DNA of 64,000 bases from Acrocarpospora phusangensis (GTDB taxonomy: Bacteria > Actinomycetota > Actinomycetes > Streptosporangiales > Streptosporangiaceae). Made by a program: the position numbers and the translations under genes. The notes below the pieces were generated by a model. It did no database searches and was not told the origin of the DNA. It saw only the letters and a program-made list of their open reading frames with translations. This document shows, piece after piece, positions 48,652-60,200 of this stretch. How positions within the stretch are numbered: the stretch's first letter is position 1; every line of letters starts with the position of its first letter. The stretch is taken from contig NZ_BOOA01000041.1 in the NCBI RefSeq assembly GCF_016862995.1, forward strand, positions 19,904-83,903, written 5' to 3'.

Positions 48652-50226
48652 ATGACGGAAACCTCGGCCGCTCCGGCGCGGTCGAAAGAGGTCATGATCG
48701 TTTTGCCCGGTCTCATGCTCGCCATGATGCTGGCGATGCTGGACAACATGATCGTCGGTACGGCCATGCCGCGAATCGTAGGCGAGTTAAACGGCCTGGA
48801 GTACTTCACCTGGGTCACCACCGCGTACGTCCTCGGCACGACCGTCTCCACCCCCATCTGGGGCAAGCTGGGTGACCTCTACGGCCGCAAGAACATCTTC
48901 CTCGGCTCGATCGTGATCTTCCTGGTCGGCTCCGCGCTCTGCGGCATGGCGGGCTCCGCCCTGTTCGGCGGGGTCGGCGGCGGCATGACCGAGCTGATCG
49001 CCTTCCGGGCGTTGCAGGGCCTCGGCGCGGGCGGCCTGATCGTCGGCGTCATGGCCATCATCGGCGACCTGGTCCCGCCGCGCGAGCGCGGCCAGTACCA
49101 GGGCATCATGGCCGCGATCATGTCCCTCGCGATGATCGCGGGACCGCTGGCCGGCGGCTTCATCACCGACCACCTCGACTGGCGGTGGGCCTTCTACGTG
49201 AACCTCCCGCTCGGCGGCATCGCGCTGGTCTGGCTGATCCTCAAGCTGGACCTGCCCAAGCGCCGCACCGAGCACCGCATCGACTGGCTCGGCGCCGCCG
49301 TCCTGACCGTCGGCATCACCGCGCTCGTGTTGATCACCTCGTGGGGCGGCCAGAGCCACGGCTACCCGTGGGGCTCATGGCAGATCATCGGGCTGGGCGT
49401 GGTGGCCGTCGTGGCGCTGGCGCTGTTCCTCCCGATCGAGCGCCGCGCGGCCGAGCCGATCATGCCGTTGCACGTCTTCAGGGACCGCAACTTCAACCTG
49501 ATCTCCTGGATCGGCTTCCTGCTCGGCTTCGCCATGTTCGGGGCGATCAGCTTCCTGCCGCTGTTCCAGCAGACGGTTCAGGGCGCGACCGCGACCAACT
49601 CGGGCCTGCTCCTGCTGCCGATGATGGGCGCGGCCATGGTCGTCTCCCTGTTCGTCGGGCGGACGATCACGAAGACCGGCAAGTACAAGATCTTCCCGGT
49701 GATCGGCGGCGCGGTCATGGCCGTCGGCATGTGGCTGCTGTCCCTGATGGACGTGAACTCGCCCGCCTGGCACACCGGCGTGTTCATCGCCGTGCTCGGC
49801 CTCGGCATGGGCTTCCTCATGCAGACCACCATGCTGATCGCCCAGAACAGCGTGGAGCAGAAGGACCTCGGGGTGGCCAGCAGCGCCAGCACGTTCTTCC
49901 GCTCGATCGGCGGCTCCTTCGGTGTCGCCCTGTTCGGCGCGATCTTCAACAACCACCTGACCAGCAGCCTGACCGAGAAGTTCGGCGCCGAGGCCGGCGA
50001 GATGGTGTCCTCGGGCGGTCAGATGAGCCCCGCCGCCCTCGCCCAGCTGCCCGCGTCCGTCAAGACCGGCTTCATGGAGTCCCTGGCCGGCGCCATCAGC
50101 GGCGTCTTCGGCTGGGCGATCCTGTTCGCCGTGGTGGTCCCGGTCCTGGCCGTCTTCATCAAGGAGATCCCGCTCCGCGGTGGCAACGAGCCCACTCCGG
50201 AGGCGGCGGAACCCGCCGTCGTGTGA
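48652..50226 (+). CDS. MFS multidrug exporter, DHA2 (EmrB/QacA) type
   Basis: At 524 aa it has 14 predicted helices, motif D1-like LDNMIVGTAMPRIVGEL, motif A GKLGDLYGRKNIFLGSI and motif C GIMAAIMSLAMIAGPLAGGFITD. It pumps out drugs with proton antiport. It is under likely control of the TetR gene next to it and ends at a strong terminator. The aroF-unit exporter at 2947-4635 is only distantly similar and has a long tail that this one lacks. Confidence 0.93.
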   Translation: MTETSAAPARSKEVMIVLPGLMLAMMLAMLDNMIVGTAMPRIVGELNGLEYFTWVTTAYVLGTTVSTPIWGKLGDLYGRKNIFLGSIVIFLVGSALCGMAGSALFGGVGGGMTELIAFRALQGLGAGGLIVGVMAIIGDLVPPRERGQYQGIMAAIMSLAMIAGPLAGGFITDHLDWRWAFYVNLPLGGIALVWLILKLDLPKRRTEHRIDWLGAAVLTVGITALVLITSWGGQSHGYPWGSWQIIGLGVVAVVALALFLPIERRAAEPIMPLHVFRDRNFNLISWIGFLLGFAMFGAISFLPLFQQTVQGATATNSGLLLLPMMGAAMVVSLFVGRTITKTGKYKIFPVIGGAVMAVGMWLLSLMDVNSPAWHTGVFIAVLGLGMGFLMQTTMLIAQNSVEQKDLGVASSASTFFRSIGGSFGVALFGAIFNNHLTSSLTEKFGAEAGEMVSSGGQMSPAALAQLPASVKTGFMESLAGAISGVFGWAILFAVVVPVLAVFIKEIPLRGGNEPTPEAAEPAVV

Positions 50227-50234
50227 CCCCTGCC

Positions 50235-50268
50235 CTGGATACGGCCGCCACGCGGCGGCCGTATCCAG
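50235..50268. terminator. Bidirectional terminator hairpin
   Basis: A perfect 15-bp stem (50235-50249 with 50254-50268) and 4-nt loop separates the convergent exporter (stop 50226) and gnd (stop 50284). Confidence 0.85.
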
Positions 50269-50283
50269 ATGGCACGGCCTGGA

Positions 50284-51705
50284 TCAGGCCGGGCGCTCGG
50301 TCCTGTCGCCGGACCAGTCGGTGTGGAAGACACCGTCGCGGTCGGTCCTGCGGTAGGTGTGGGCGCCGAAGTAGTCACGCAGGCCCTGGATGAGGGCGGC
50401 CGGCAGCCGCTCCCGGCGCAGGCCGTCGTAGTAGGCCAGCGCCGAGGAGAAGCCCGGGGTCGGCACGCCGATCTGGGCGGCCGTGGCCACCACGCGCCGC
50501 CAGGCCTGCTGGGCCTCGGTCAGCGCCTCGGCGAACGTCGGGTCCGCCAGCAGCGTGGGCAGCTGCGGGTTCGCCTCGTACGCGGTGCGGATCCGGTCCA
50601 GGAACCGGGCCCGGATGATGCAGCCGCCACGCCAGATGGTGGCCATGGCGCCGCGGTCGATGTCCCAGCCGTACTCCTCACTGGCGGCGGTGATCTGGTC
50701 GAAGCCCTGGGCGTACGCGATGATCTTCGACGCGTACAGGGCCAGGCGGACGTCCTCCACCAGGGAGTAGTTGGGGGCGGTGCCGTCCGGGCCCTGGAGG
50801 TCGCGGGCGGCGGCGCGCTGCTCCGGGTGGCCGGACAGGGCGCGGGCGAAGACGGCCTCGGCGATGCCGGTGACCGGCACCCCCAGGTCGAGCGCGCTCT
50901 GCACGGTCCAGCGGCCGGTGCCCTTCTGCTCGGCCTGGTCCACGATGACGTCCACCAGCGGCTGCCCGGTGGCGGCGTCGACCTGGTCGAGCACCTCGGC
51001 GGTGATCTCGATCAGGTACGACTCCAGGTCGCCCCGGTTCCACTCGCGGAAGATCTCCGCCAGTTCCGCGGGGGTACGGCCGAGCGCCTGCCGGAGCAGG
51101 TCGTACGCCTCCGCGATCAGCTGCATGTCGGCGTACTCGATGCCGTTGTGCACCATCTTCACGAAGTGGCCGGCGCCGTCGGGCCCGACGTGCACGCAGC
51201 ACGGTACGCCGTCCACCTGGGCCGCGATGCTCTCCAGCATCGGCCCCAGATCCCGGTACGCCTCCGCGGCCCCGCCCGGCATGATGCTCGGGCCGTTGAG
51301 CGCGCCCTCCTCGCCGCCGGAGATGCCGGCCCCGACGAAGTGCAGCCCGCGCTCCCGCAGCGCCGCCTCGCGGCGCCTGGTGTCGGAGTAGAGCGCGTTG
51401 CCACCGTCGACGATCATGTCGCCGGGCTCCATCAGGTCGGCCAGCTCCTCGATCACCGCATCGGTGGGCGCGCCCGCCTTCACCATGATGATCGCGCGGC
51501 GCGGCCGGCGGAGTGAGGCCACGAACTCGGCCATCGAGCCCGAGGGCAGGAATTTGCCCTCGTCCGCGTGGTCGGCCATGAGCTGCTTGGTCTTGCCCTC
51601 CGAGCGGTTGTGCACCGCCACCACATATCCGTGGTGGGCGAAATTCCTGGCCAGGTTGCGGCCCATCGTCGCTAGGCCCGTCACTCCGATGTCAGCTGTC
51701 TCCAT
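50284..51705 (-). CDS. gnd: 6-phosphogluconate dehydrogenase, decarboxylating
   Basis: The 473-aa enzyme of the oxidative pentose-phosphate pathway makes ribulose-5-phosphate and NAD(P)H. It has the nucleotide loop GVTGLATMGRNLARNFAHHGY, VKAGAPTD, GAGISGGEEGA and KMVHNGIEYADMQLIAEAYDLL with the catalytic Lys and Asn. Its length of about 470 is that of the classical long form. A GGAAAGGAG ribosome site precedes ATG 51705. It is 26 bp downstream of the TIGR03118 gene. Confidence 0.95.
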   Translation of the reverse strand: METADIGVTGLATMGRNLARNFAHHGYVVAVHNRSEGKTKQLMADHADEGKFLPSGSMAEFVASLRRPRRAIIMVKAGAPTDAVIEELADLMEPGDMIVDGGNALYSDTRRREAALRERGLHFVGAGISGGEEGALNGPSIMPGGAAEAYRDLGPMLESIAAQVDGVPCCVHVGPDGAGHFVKMVHNGIEYADMQLIAEAYDLLRQALGRTPAELAEIFREWNRGDLESYLIEITAEVLDQVDAATGQPLVDVIVDQAEQKGTGRWTVQSALDLGVPVTGIAEAVFARALSGHPEQRAAARDLQGPDGTAPNYSLVEDVRLALYASKIIAYAQGFDQITAASEEYGWDIDRGAMATIWRGGCIIRARFLDRIRTAYEANPQLPTLLADPTFAEALTEAQQAWRRVVATAAQIGVPTPGFSSALAYYDGLRRERLPAALIQGLRDYFGAHTYRRTDRDGVFHTDWSGDRTERPA

Positions 51706-51731
51706 GAGCCGCTCCTTTCCTTATGGCCAGG

Positions 51732-52910
51732 TCAGTAACCGTACGACGAGCCCCCGGCTTTACTCGGCGTCGGTGTGGGGGTCGGTGCGGCGCCCGACCC
51801 GGTGGCCGCGGAGTTTCCGGCGGCGTTGGACGGGCGGAGCAGCCCCAGCAGTCCGTGCTGGGCCTTGCTGATCCCGGCCGAGAACCAGATCGCGTTCACG
51901 CCGCCGTTCTCGGCTGTCCCGCGCTCCAGATCCCACAGCCCCTCAATCGCGATCGGCGATCCATTGGCATTACGCAACGGACCGAGATAACGCCCGTTGC
52001 GCGGATTGTATGCGTTGACCCATCCGTCGCCGAAGTTGCCCACCAGCAAAGCGCCGGAGAACCCGCCGAAGCCGCTCGGCGCGATCGTCATGGCCCACGG
52101 GGCGTTGAGCGCGCCGCGGCTGACGACCCGGCCCAGGAACCGTCCGGTCGGGCTGAACTGGCTCACGAAACCTTTGCCCTTGCCGGGCACGACCTTGCCG
52201 GTGGTGCTGTCCCGTACGGCGTACGCGACCAGGACCGACTGGCCGACGATCTCGACGTTCCACGGGGAGTAGGTGGCGGGCATGGTGGGGTCGCGGAACT
52301 GCCAGCGGGCCAGCCGTACCCGGTTGAAGTCGCTGTCGAAGACGTGCACCTTGCGGTGGGAGAACGAGGGCGCCAGCAGGAACGTGCCCCGGTTGGTCTC
52401 CATCAGGGCCAGGCCCTTGTAGTCGGCGTTGCGGGTGAACGCGGCGATGAGCGCGTTCTTGGGGTCCACCTCGGCGTTCCAGGCGGTGATCGCGCCGGAC
52501 GGGCTGGAGAAGATGAAGGTGGCCGGCTTGCCCTTGATGGTGAAGCCCTCGCCCTTGTTGACGACCTGCCCGGTGGGCGCGCCGCCGGGGATGGCGACCT
52601 CGGTCTGCTCCTTCTTCACCGCGCCGGAGTAGACGGTGGCGGTGCCGGTGCCGGTGCCGGACACCCAGAGGGTCTTGCCCATGGCGAGCCCCCACGGGTT
52701 GACCAGCTTGGGGTCGGTGACGCTGGCCTTGCCGGCCACGTCGGAGACGAGGTTGACCTGGCTGAAGCGGGTCGCCGTACCGGTGGGTTTGTGCCCGGTC
52801 GCCGAGGTTTTGGACGGGGATTTCGACTGGGGTTTTGCGGTTGCGTGCGCCGTGCCCGGGATGCTCAGGATGAGAGCGCCGGCACAGAGAACGGCGATGC
52901 GTGATCGCAT
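51732..52910 (-). CDS. TIGR03118-family exported protein
   Basis: The 392-aa protein starts with a signal peptide (MRSRIAVLCAGALILSIPGTAHA). Its repeated segments fit a beta-propeller: VNLVSDVAGKASVTDPKLVNPWGLAMGKTLWVSGTGTGTATVYSG, SGAITAWNAEVDP, LMETNRGTFLLAPSFSHRKVHVFDSDFNRV and GFSGALLVGNFGDGWVNAYNPRNGRYLG. These are typical of TIGR03118, whose role is unknown. The C-terminus is low-complexity (Thr/Pro repeats) and the last bases reach the gnd ribosome site. Confidence 0.88.
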   Translation of the reverse strand: MRSRIAVLCAGALILSIPGTAHATAKPQSKSPSKTSATGHKPTGTATRFSQVNLVSDVAGKASVTDPKLVNPWGLAMGKTLWVSGTGTGTATVYSGAVKKEQTEVAIPGGAPTGQVVNKGEGFTIKGKPATFIFSSPSGAITAWNAEVDPKNALIAAFTRNADYKGLALMETNRGTFLLAPSFSHRKVHVFDSDFNRVRLARWQFRDPTMPATYSPWNVEIVGQSVLVAYAVRDSTTGKVVPGKGKGFVSQFSPTGRFLGRVVSRGALNAPWAMTIAPSGFGGFSGALLVGNFGDGWVNAYNPRNGRYLGPLRNANGSPIAIEGLWDLERGTAENGGVNAIWFSAGISKAQHGLLGLLRPSNAAGNSAATGSGAAPTPTPTPSKAGGSSYGY

Positions 52911-53130
52911 CGAGCCTCCTAGAAACCTGCTCGGGGTTCTTGATCTGCTGAGGTTGCTGAGTTCGCGAAGCTCCCTTTCGGGGCGAGATACGCGGTCCCC
53001 CCGGATACGGTTCAGCCGATTTATAACCCGATTGGCAGGTAGGCTTTGTGGAGTTAACAGCCCGGCAAAGTCGCCTGGACGTCCTCACCTGGGCGTCTAT
53101 CGTCATCTTGTGATCAACGGAGACCCGTAC

Positions 53131-54024
53131 GTGTTCCTGCCTCAGCCCGCCCGATCGTCCGTCGCCGTCCCGCCGCCAGGCGAGGGACCGGGGTTCTGGG
53201 CGGGCGCGCCCAGCGCCGTCGCCGCCGACGGCTTCGTCTACCTCGCCTACCGCCTGCGCCGCCCCCTCGGCGAGGGCCGCGGGTACGCGGTGGAGGTGGC
53301 CCGCTCGGCCGACGGCCAGACCTTCGAACCGCTGCTCACCATCACCAAGGAGCAGATGGACACCGAGTCGCTGGAACGTCCCACCCTGGTCCGCACGCCG
53401 TCCGGTTCGTGGCGGCTCTACCTGAGCTGCGCGACGTACGGGACGAAGCACTGGCGGGTCGAGGTCCTGGAGGCGGACGACCCCGCCGCGTTCGACCCGG
53501 CGCGGTCCCGCGTGGTCCTGCCCGGCGACCTCAAGACCGGCGTCAAGGACCCCGTCATCGTGCACCACGGCGGCATCTGGCACCTGTGGGCGTCCTGCCA
53601 CCCGCTGGAGATCGCCGACGAGGCCGACCAGATGGTCACCGACTACGCCACCAGCCACGACGGCCTCGAATGGACCTGGCAGGGCACCGCCCTCGACCGC
53701 CGCCCCGGCGGGTGGGACTCCCGCGGCGTGCGGATCTCCACGGTCCGCTTCACGCCGGACGGCGTGCTCGCCTACTACGACGGCCGCGCCTCGGCCGCCG
53801 AGAACTACGAGGAGCGCACCGGCGTGGCCACCGGCCCCGACCCGTCCACCCTCACCGCCACCGGCGAGGCCCCCCACGCCGAGTCCCCGTACGGCGGCCT
53901 CCGCTACCTCGACATCCTCGCCCTGCCCGAGGGCGGCACCCGCGTCTACTACGAGTACACCCGCGCCGACGGCGCCCACGAACTCCGCACCGAGCTCGTG
54001 GACAGCGCGACGGGTTCTCACTGA
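53131..54024 (+). CDS. GH43/GH62-like five-blade beta-propeller protein
   Basis: The 297-aa protein has repeated blade motifs: GFWAGAPSAVAADGFVYLAYRLRRP, ESLERPTLVRTPSGSWRLYLSCAT, GVKDPVIVHHGGIWHLWASCHPLEI and DGVLAYYDGRASAAENYEERTG. The residues KDPVIVHHGG and the Tyr/Asp-rich turns resemble arabinanase or phosphorylase-like propellers. GTG 53131 is chosen because GGAGA lies 7 nt upstream; GTG 53110 is possible. No signal peptide was seen, so a sugar-phosphorylase-like or non-catalytic role is open. Confidence 0.72.
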   Translation: MFLPQPARSSVAVPPPGEGPGFWAGAPSAVAADGFVYLAYRLRRPLGEGRGYAVEVARSADGQTFEPLLTITKEQMDTESLERPTLVRTPSGSWRLYLSCATYGTKHWRVEVLEADDPAAFDPARSRVVLPGDLKTGVKDPVIVHHGGIWHLWASCHPLEIADEADQMVTDYATSHDGLEWTWQGTALDRRPGGWDSRGVRISTVRFTPDGVLAYYDGRASAAENYEERTGVATGPDPSTLTATGEAPHAESPYGGLRYLDILALPEGGTRVYYEYTRADGAHELRTELVDSATGSH

Positions 54025-54217
54025 CCTTCGCCCGCGGCCTTTGCGAGGGGGGCTGGGCGCGAATAGTCCGATCAGTTACTCGCATAAATGGATAAGTTCG
54101 GTTGTTCCACTTTTATGGTGATTAGTCCCTACTCGGGTTTCGTTTCGTCGCATCCGCTTGTTCGGCATCCGCCGGAGGCGTACAAGTGGATTCGGAATCG
54201 TCGAGTCGAGGGTGGCC

Positions 54218-57200
54218 ATGGTGGACGACCAGTCGTATCCCGGAAGCTCCGGCCCGTCGATTCGGTTGCCCAAGGGCGGCGGGGCGATCCGCGGCGTCGG
54301 CGAGAAGTTCGCCGCCAACCCGGTCACCGGGACCGCCACGATGGACGTGCCCCTCGCGGTGAGCCCCGGCCGTTCCGGCTTCGGCCCGCAGCCCTCCCTG
54401 TCGTACGACTCGGGTGCGGGTAACGGTCCGTTCGGCTTCGGCTGGAGCCTGTCCCTTCCCTCCATCACCCGCCAGACCGACAAGGGCCTGCCGCGCTACC
54501 ACGACGCCGCCGATCCGGACGTCTTCGTGCTCTCCGGCGCCGAAGACCTGGTGCCGGTGCTCGTCCGGGACGCCCGGGGCACGTGGGAGCGGGAGAACCT
54601 CCCCGTGCGAACGGTGGACGGGGCCGAGTACCGGATCGTCCGTTACCGCCCGCGTGTCGAGGGCCTCTTCGCCCGAATCGAATGCTGGACGAATACCGCC
54701 GACCCGGGCGACGTTTTCTGGCGCTCGATTTCCAGCGACAACATCACCACGTGGTACGGCAAGACCGCCGAAAGCCGAATCGCCGATCCGGCGGACCGAA
54801 GCCGCGTCTTCAGCTGGCTGATCTGCCAGAGCCACGACGACAAGGGCAACGCGATCGTCTACGGCTACAAGTCCGAGGACTCCGCGCGGATATTCGAGGA
54901 CGCGCCCGCCAAAGCCCACGAACGCAACCGCACGGACACGTCCCGTTCCGCCCAGCGTTATCTCAAACACATTCGCTACGGAAATCGTTCGCCCTATTTC
55001 CCGGTATTGCATGCCGAGGCCCCCTGGCCCGAACCCCCGGAGGCGGGCGCACCCGACGGAAGCGACGCCTGGCACTTCGAGGTCGTCTTCGACTACGGCG
55101 AGCACGACGCCGAGGCGCCGGCACCCCACGACGCGGGCCCGTGGCAGGCACGCCAGGATCCTTTCTCCACCTACCGCGCCGGCTTCGAGGTCCGCAGCTA
55201 CCGGATCTGCCGCCGCGTCCTGATGTTCCACCACTTCCCCGGCGAAGCGGGCGTGGAACGCGACTGCCTGGTGCGCTCGACGGACTTCACCTACTCCGAC
55301 CACGCCGACCCGACCGACGTCCGCGATCCCGTCCACACCTTCCTGCGATCGGTCACCCAGACCGGCTACCGCCGCCGCGACGGCGGCTACGACCGGCGCG
55401 GCCTGCCGCCGGTCGAGTTCGAGTACACCGAAGCCATCGTGCGGGACACGGTGGAGGACGTGGATCCGGGGAGCCTGGAGAACCTCCCGGCCGGCGTGGA
55501 CGGCAGCACCCACCGCTGGACGGACCTGCACGGCGAAGGCATCCCCGGCGTGCTCACCGAGCAGGCCGGCGCCTGGTTCTACAAGCGCAACCTGAGCCCG
55601 GTCCCGGAGACGCGGCCCGACGGCGGCGAGCCGGCGAAGGCCCGGCTGGCCCCGCTCGAAACCGTCCTCCTCAAGCCCGGCGCCGCCCTGGACGACGGGG
55701 CGGAGCTCATGGACCTGGCCGGTGACGGCCTGCCCGACGTGGTCGTCCTGGAGGGCCCCACCCCCGGCCTGTACGAACACGACGACGCGGAGGGCTGGCA
55801 GCTCTTCCGTCCCTTCGCCTCGCTGCCGATCCGCGACTTCCGCGACCCGAACCTCAGGTTCGTCGACCTGGACGGCGACGGCCACGCCGATGTGCTCATC
55901 ACCGAGGACGACGCCTTCGTCTGGCACGCCTCGCTGGCCGAAGACGGCTTCGGCCCCGCCAGGCGGGTCGCACAGGCGCTGGACGAGGAGAAGGGCCCGA
56001 GGATCGTCTTCGCCGACGCCACCCAGGGCGTCTACCTGGCCGACCTCTCCGGTGACGGCCTGACCGACATCGTACGGATCCGCAACGGGGAGGTCTGCTA
56101 CTGGCCCAACCTGGGCTACGGCCGCTTCGGCGCGAAGGTGGCGATGGACAACGCGCCCTGGTTCGACCAGCCCGACCAGTTCGACCACAGACGCGTACGC
56201 CTGGCCGACATCGACGGCAGTGGCACCGCCGACCTCATCTACCTGCATCGCGACGGCGTGCGCCTGTACTTCAACCAGTCGGGCAACAGCTGGAGCCGGC
56301 CGCGCTCGCTGGAGGCGTTCCCCCGGGTCGACGACCTGGCCGGCATCGTGCCCGTCGACCTGCTCGGCAACGGCACCGCCTGCCTGGTCTGGTCCTCGCC
56401 CCTGCCCGGCGACGCCCGGCGGCCGATGCGCTACGTCGACCTGATGGGTGGCCGCAAGCCCCACCTGCTGGTCAGGGCGATCAACAACCTCGGCGCCGAG
56501 ACCCGCGTCGACTACGCCCCCTCGACCAAGTTCTACCTGCGGGACAAGCGGGACGGAAAACCCTGGGTCACGCGGCTGCCGTTCCCGGTGCACGTGGTCG
56601 AGCGGGTGGAGACCGTCGACCACCTCAGCCGTAACCGCTTCGTCGTCCGCTACGCCTACCACCACGGCAGTTTCGACGGCGTGGAGCGCGAGTTCCGCGG
56701 CTTCGGCATGGTCGAGCAGTGGGACACCGAACGGCTCGCCGTCCTCGCCGGCGGCGACGTCCCGGCAGACGGCATCCCGGCAGACGACGTCGCGGCCGCC
56801 TCGCACGTGCCTCCGGTGCACACCAAGACCTGGTTCCACACCGGCGTATACCTGGGTCGCGATCACGTCTCGGACTACTTCGCCGGCTTGCTGAACGGCA
56901 CCGGCCAGGGCGAGTACTTCAGGGAACCGGGCCTGACCGACGCCGAAGCCCGCGACCTCCTGCTGCCGGACACGGTCCTTCCGGCCGGGCTGACCCACGA
57001 GGAGGAGCGCGAGGCCTGCCGTGCGCTCAAAGGCGCGATGCTGCGCCAGGAGGTCTACGCCGACGACGCGGCGCCCGACGCCGCACCCGAGCGGATCCGG
57101 CGCGCCCGCACCCCCTACACCGTCACCGAGCAGAACTTCACCATCCGCGCCCTGCAACCCCGGGGCGCCAACCGGCACGCCGTCTTCCTCACGAACGCGC

Positions 57201-60200
57201 GCGAAACGATCAGTTACCACTACGAGCGCGACGCGGCCGATCCGCGCGTCCAGCACGCGTTGACGCTGGAGGTCGACGACCACGGCAACGTGCTCAAACA
57301 AGCCGCCGTCGGCTACGGACGCCGCACCGAGGTCCGTACGGTCGACGCGGCGGGAATCGTGCGACGGGCGCCCAACCCCGGCTTTGCCGAACTGCATCAG
57401 GCCGACCTGGTCAGGCAGACCACGCCACTGCTCACCTATGCCGAACACCGCGTCAGCAACGCCGTGGAGTCGCCCGACGCGCATCGCGGCCCCCTGCCGT
57501 GCGAGGCCCTCACGTTCGAGTTGACCGGCTACCCCGCCACCGGGCCGGCCGGTCGGTACCAGGCCTCGGATCTCGTCGAACCCGACGCCGCCGTACCCGG
57601 CCGCCTGCGTCACAGGTTCACCGGTCCCGACGTCGCCTACGAGGCCGAAGCCACCGGCGACCGGCGCCGCCGCCCCATCGACTGGTCGCGCACCCTCTAT
57701 CGCGGCGACGACCTCGGAGGGCTCCTGCCCCTCGGCCACGCGCAGTCACTCGCCCTGCCCGGCGAGAGCTACCGGCTCGCCTTCACCCCCGGCCTGCTCG
57801 CGCGGGTCTTCCAGCGTCCGCGTCCGGGACAGCCGGCCGAGTCCCTGCTGCCGGACCCGGTGGCGGTGCTCGGCGGCCAAGCGGGCGACCAGGGCGGCTA
57901 CCTGCGCAGCCAGACGCTCAAGGCGGACGGCCGTTTTCCCGGAGGCGACCCGGACGATCACTGGTGGATCCCCTCGGGACGCACCTTCCACAGCGTCGAT
58001 CCCGCCGACGACGCCGCCACCGAGCTGGCTCACGCCCGGCGGCATTTCTTCCTGCCCCGGCGGCAGCGCGACCCCTTCGGCCAGGACGCCTTCGTCGACT
58101 TCGACGCACACGACCTGCTGGTGGCCGAAACCCGCGATCCCCTCGGCAACCGCGACACGGTGGAGGCCAGCGACTACCGCGTGCTGCAACCGCGCCTGGT
58201 CAGCGACCCCAACCGCAACCGGACCGAGGTCGCGTTCGACACGCTGGGCCTGGTGGTGGGCACCGCGGTCATGGGGAAGCCGCTGCCCGCTCCGGTGGAG
58301 GGCGACACGCTCGACGGCTTCGTCACCGACCTCACCCAGGCCCAGCTCGACCAGTTCTTCGACGCCGCCGATCCGCACGCCGTCGCGGCGGCTCTGCTGA
58401 AAGGCGCCACCACGCGCGTCGTCCACGACCTCGACCGATACCACCGCACCCGGCGCGCCAACCCTGACGACCCGGCGAAATGGCAACCGGCCCGCGCCGC
58501 CACACTCGCCCGCGAAACCCACGTCGGCGCCCCGCTGCCACCGCATGGCCTGAGGATCCAGCTCAGCTTCGCCTGCTCCGACGGTTTCGGCCGCGAGATC
58601 CAGAAGAAGATCCAGGCCGAGCCGGGACCGCTGGACACCGGCGACCCGCAGGCGCCCGTCGTCGCCCCACGGTGGGTCGCCGACGGCTGGACCGTCTACA
58701 ACAACAAGGGCAAGCCGGTCCGCCGGTACGAACCCTTCTTCAGTGCCACGCACGACTTCGAGTTCGGCGTCATGGCCGGAGTCAGTCCCGTGCTGTTCTA
58801 CGACCCGGCCGAGCGCCTCATCGCCACGCTGCATCCGAACCACACCTACGAGAAGGTGGTGTTCGACCCCTGGCAGCAGACCACCTACGACGTCAACGAC
58901 ACCTGCGCCGCCCGGGACGCCCAGACGGGCGACCCGCGCACCGACCCCGACATCGGCGGCTACGTCAGCGAATACTTCAGGACGCAGCCGGACACCTGGC
59001 AGACCTGGCACGCCCAGCGCATCGGCGGCGCGCTGGGAGCACACGAGCGCGACGCCGCCGAACGGGCCCAGGCACACGCCGACACGCCCGCCACCGCGCA
59101 TTTCGATACGCTCGGCCGCCCCTTCCTGACCGTGGAGCGCAACCGCGTCGTCTGCCCCGGCCACCAGCTCGACGGCACTGCGGAGAACGTCGCCACCCGA
59201 GTCGAGCTCGACATCGAAGGCAACCAGCGCGAAGTGCGCGACGCCGTCCAGCAGGCCGGCGACCCGCTCGGCCGCGTCGTCATGCGGTACGCCCACGACA
59301 TGCTCGGCAACCGCCTCCACGAGCACAGCATGGAGGCCGGCCCCCGCTGGACGGCGAACGACGTGGCCGGCAAGCCCATCCGCGCCTGGGACGGCCGCGG
59401 TCACACCTTCACGACCACCTACGACGCGCTGCGGCGCCCGGTCGGGCAGATGGTGCGCGGCACCACGGCGGACTCCGATCCGCGTACGCTGAACCGCGAC
59501 ATCCTGATCGACAAGATCGAGTACGGCGAGAGCCGTCCCGACGCGGAGGCACTCAACCTGCGCACCCGCGTCTACCGGCAGTTCGACTCCGCCGGCGTCG
59601 CCACCCACGCGCGGCTGGACGCGAACGGCGATCCGGCCGAGGCCCACGACTTCAAGGGCAATCCGCTGCACAGCACGCGCCGCCTCGTCAGGGACTACAC
59701 GGCCATCCCCGACTGGCAGCTCACACCCCAGCTCGACGACGAGAGCTTCGAAGCCGGCACCCGCTACGACGCGCTCAACCGCCCCATCCAGTCGGTCGCC
59801 CCGCACAGCGGCCTGGCCCGCGCCGGGCGCAACGTCATCCAGCGGGTGTTCAACGAGGCCGGCCTGCTGGAGCGGGTGGACGTGTGGCTGGAGCGCGCGA
59901 CCGGCCCCGACGCGCTCCTGGACCCCGGCATCGAGGCGCCCTCGCCGGTCGGCGTCGCCGGCATCGACTACGACGCCAAGGGCCAGCGGCTACACGTCGC
60001 CTACAAGAACGGCGCCGGCACCGTCTACGGCTACGACCCGCTCACCTTCCGGCTGACGCGGCTGCTCACGCGGCGCGACGCGGACGCCTTCCCCGGTGAC
60101 GATCCGCGGCCGCCCGTCGCCGGCTCGCCGGGCCGCCAGGTCCAGAACCTGCTCTACACCTACGATCCCGCCGGCAACATCACCCACATCCAGGACGACG

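Noticed and set aside
54122..57739. 1205-codon minus-strand frame opposite the toxin gene
   Set aside because: It is a shadow of the GC-rich plus-strand frame; the plus strand has clear SpvB/RHS motifs, the minus strand none.
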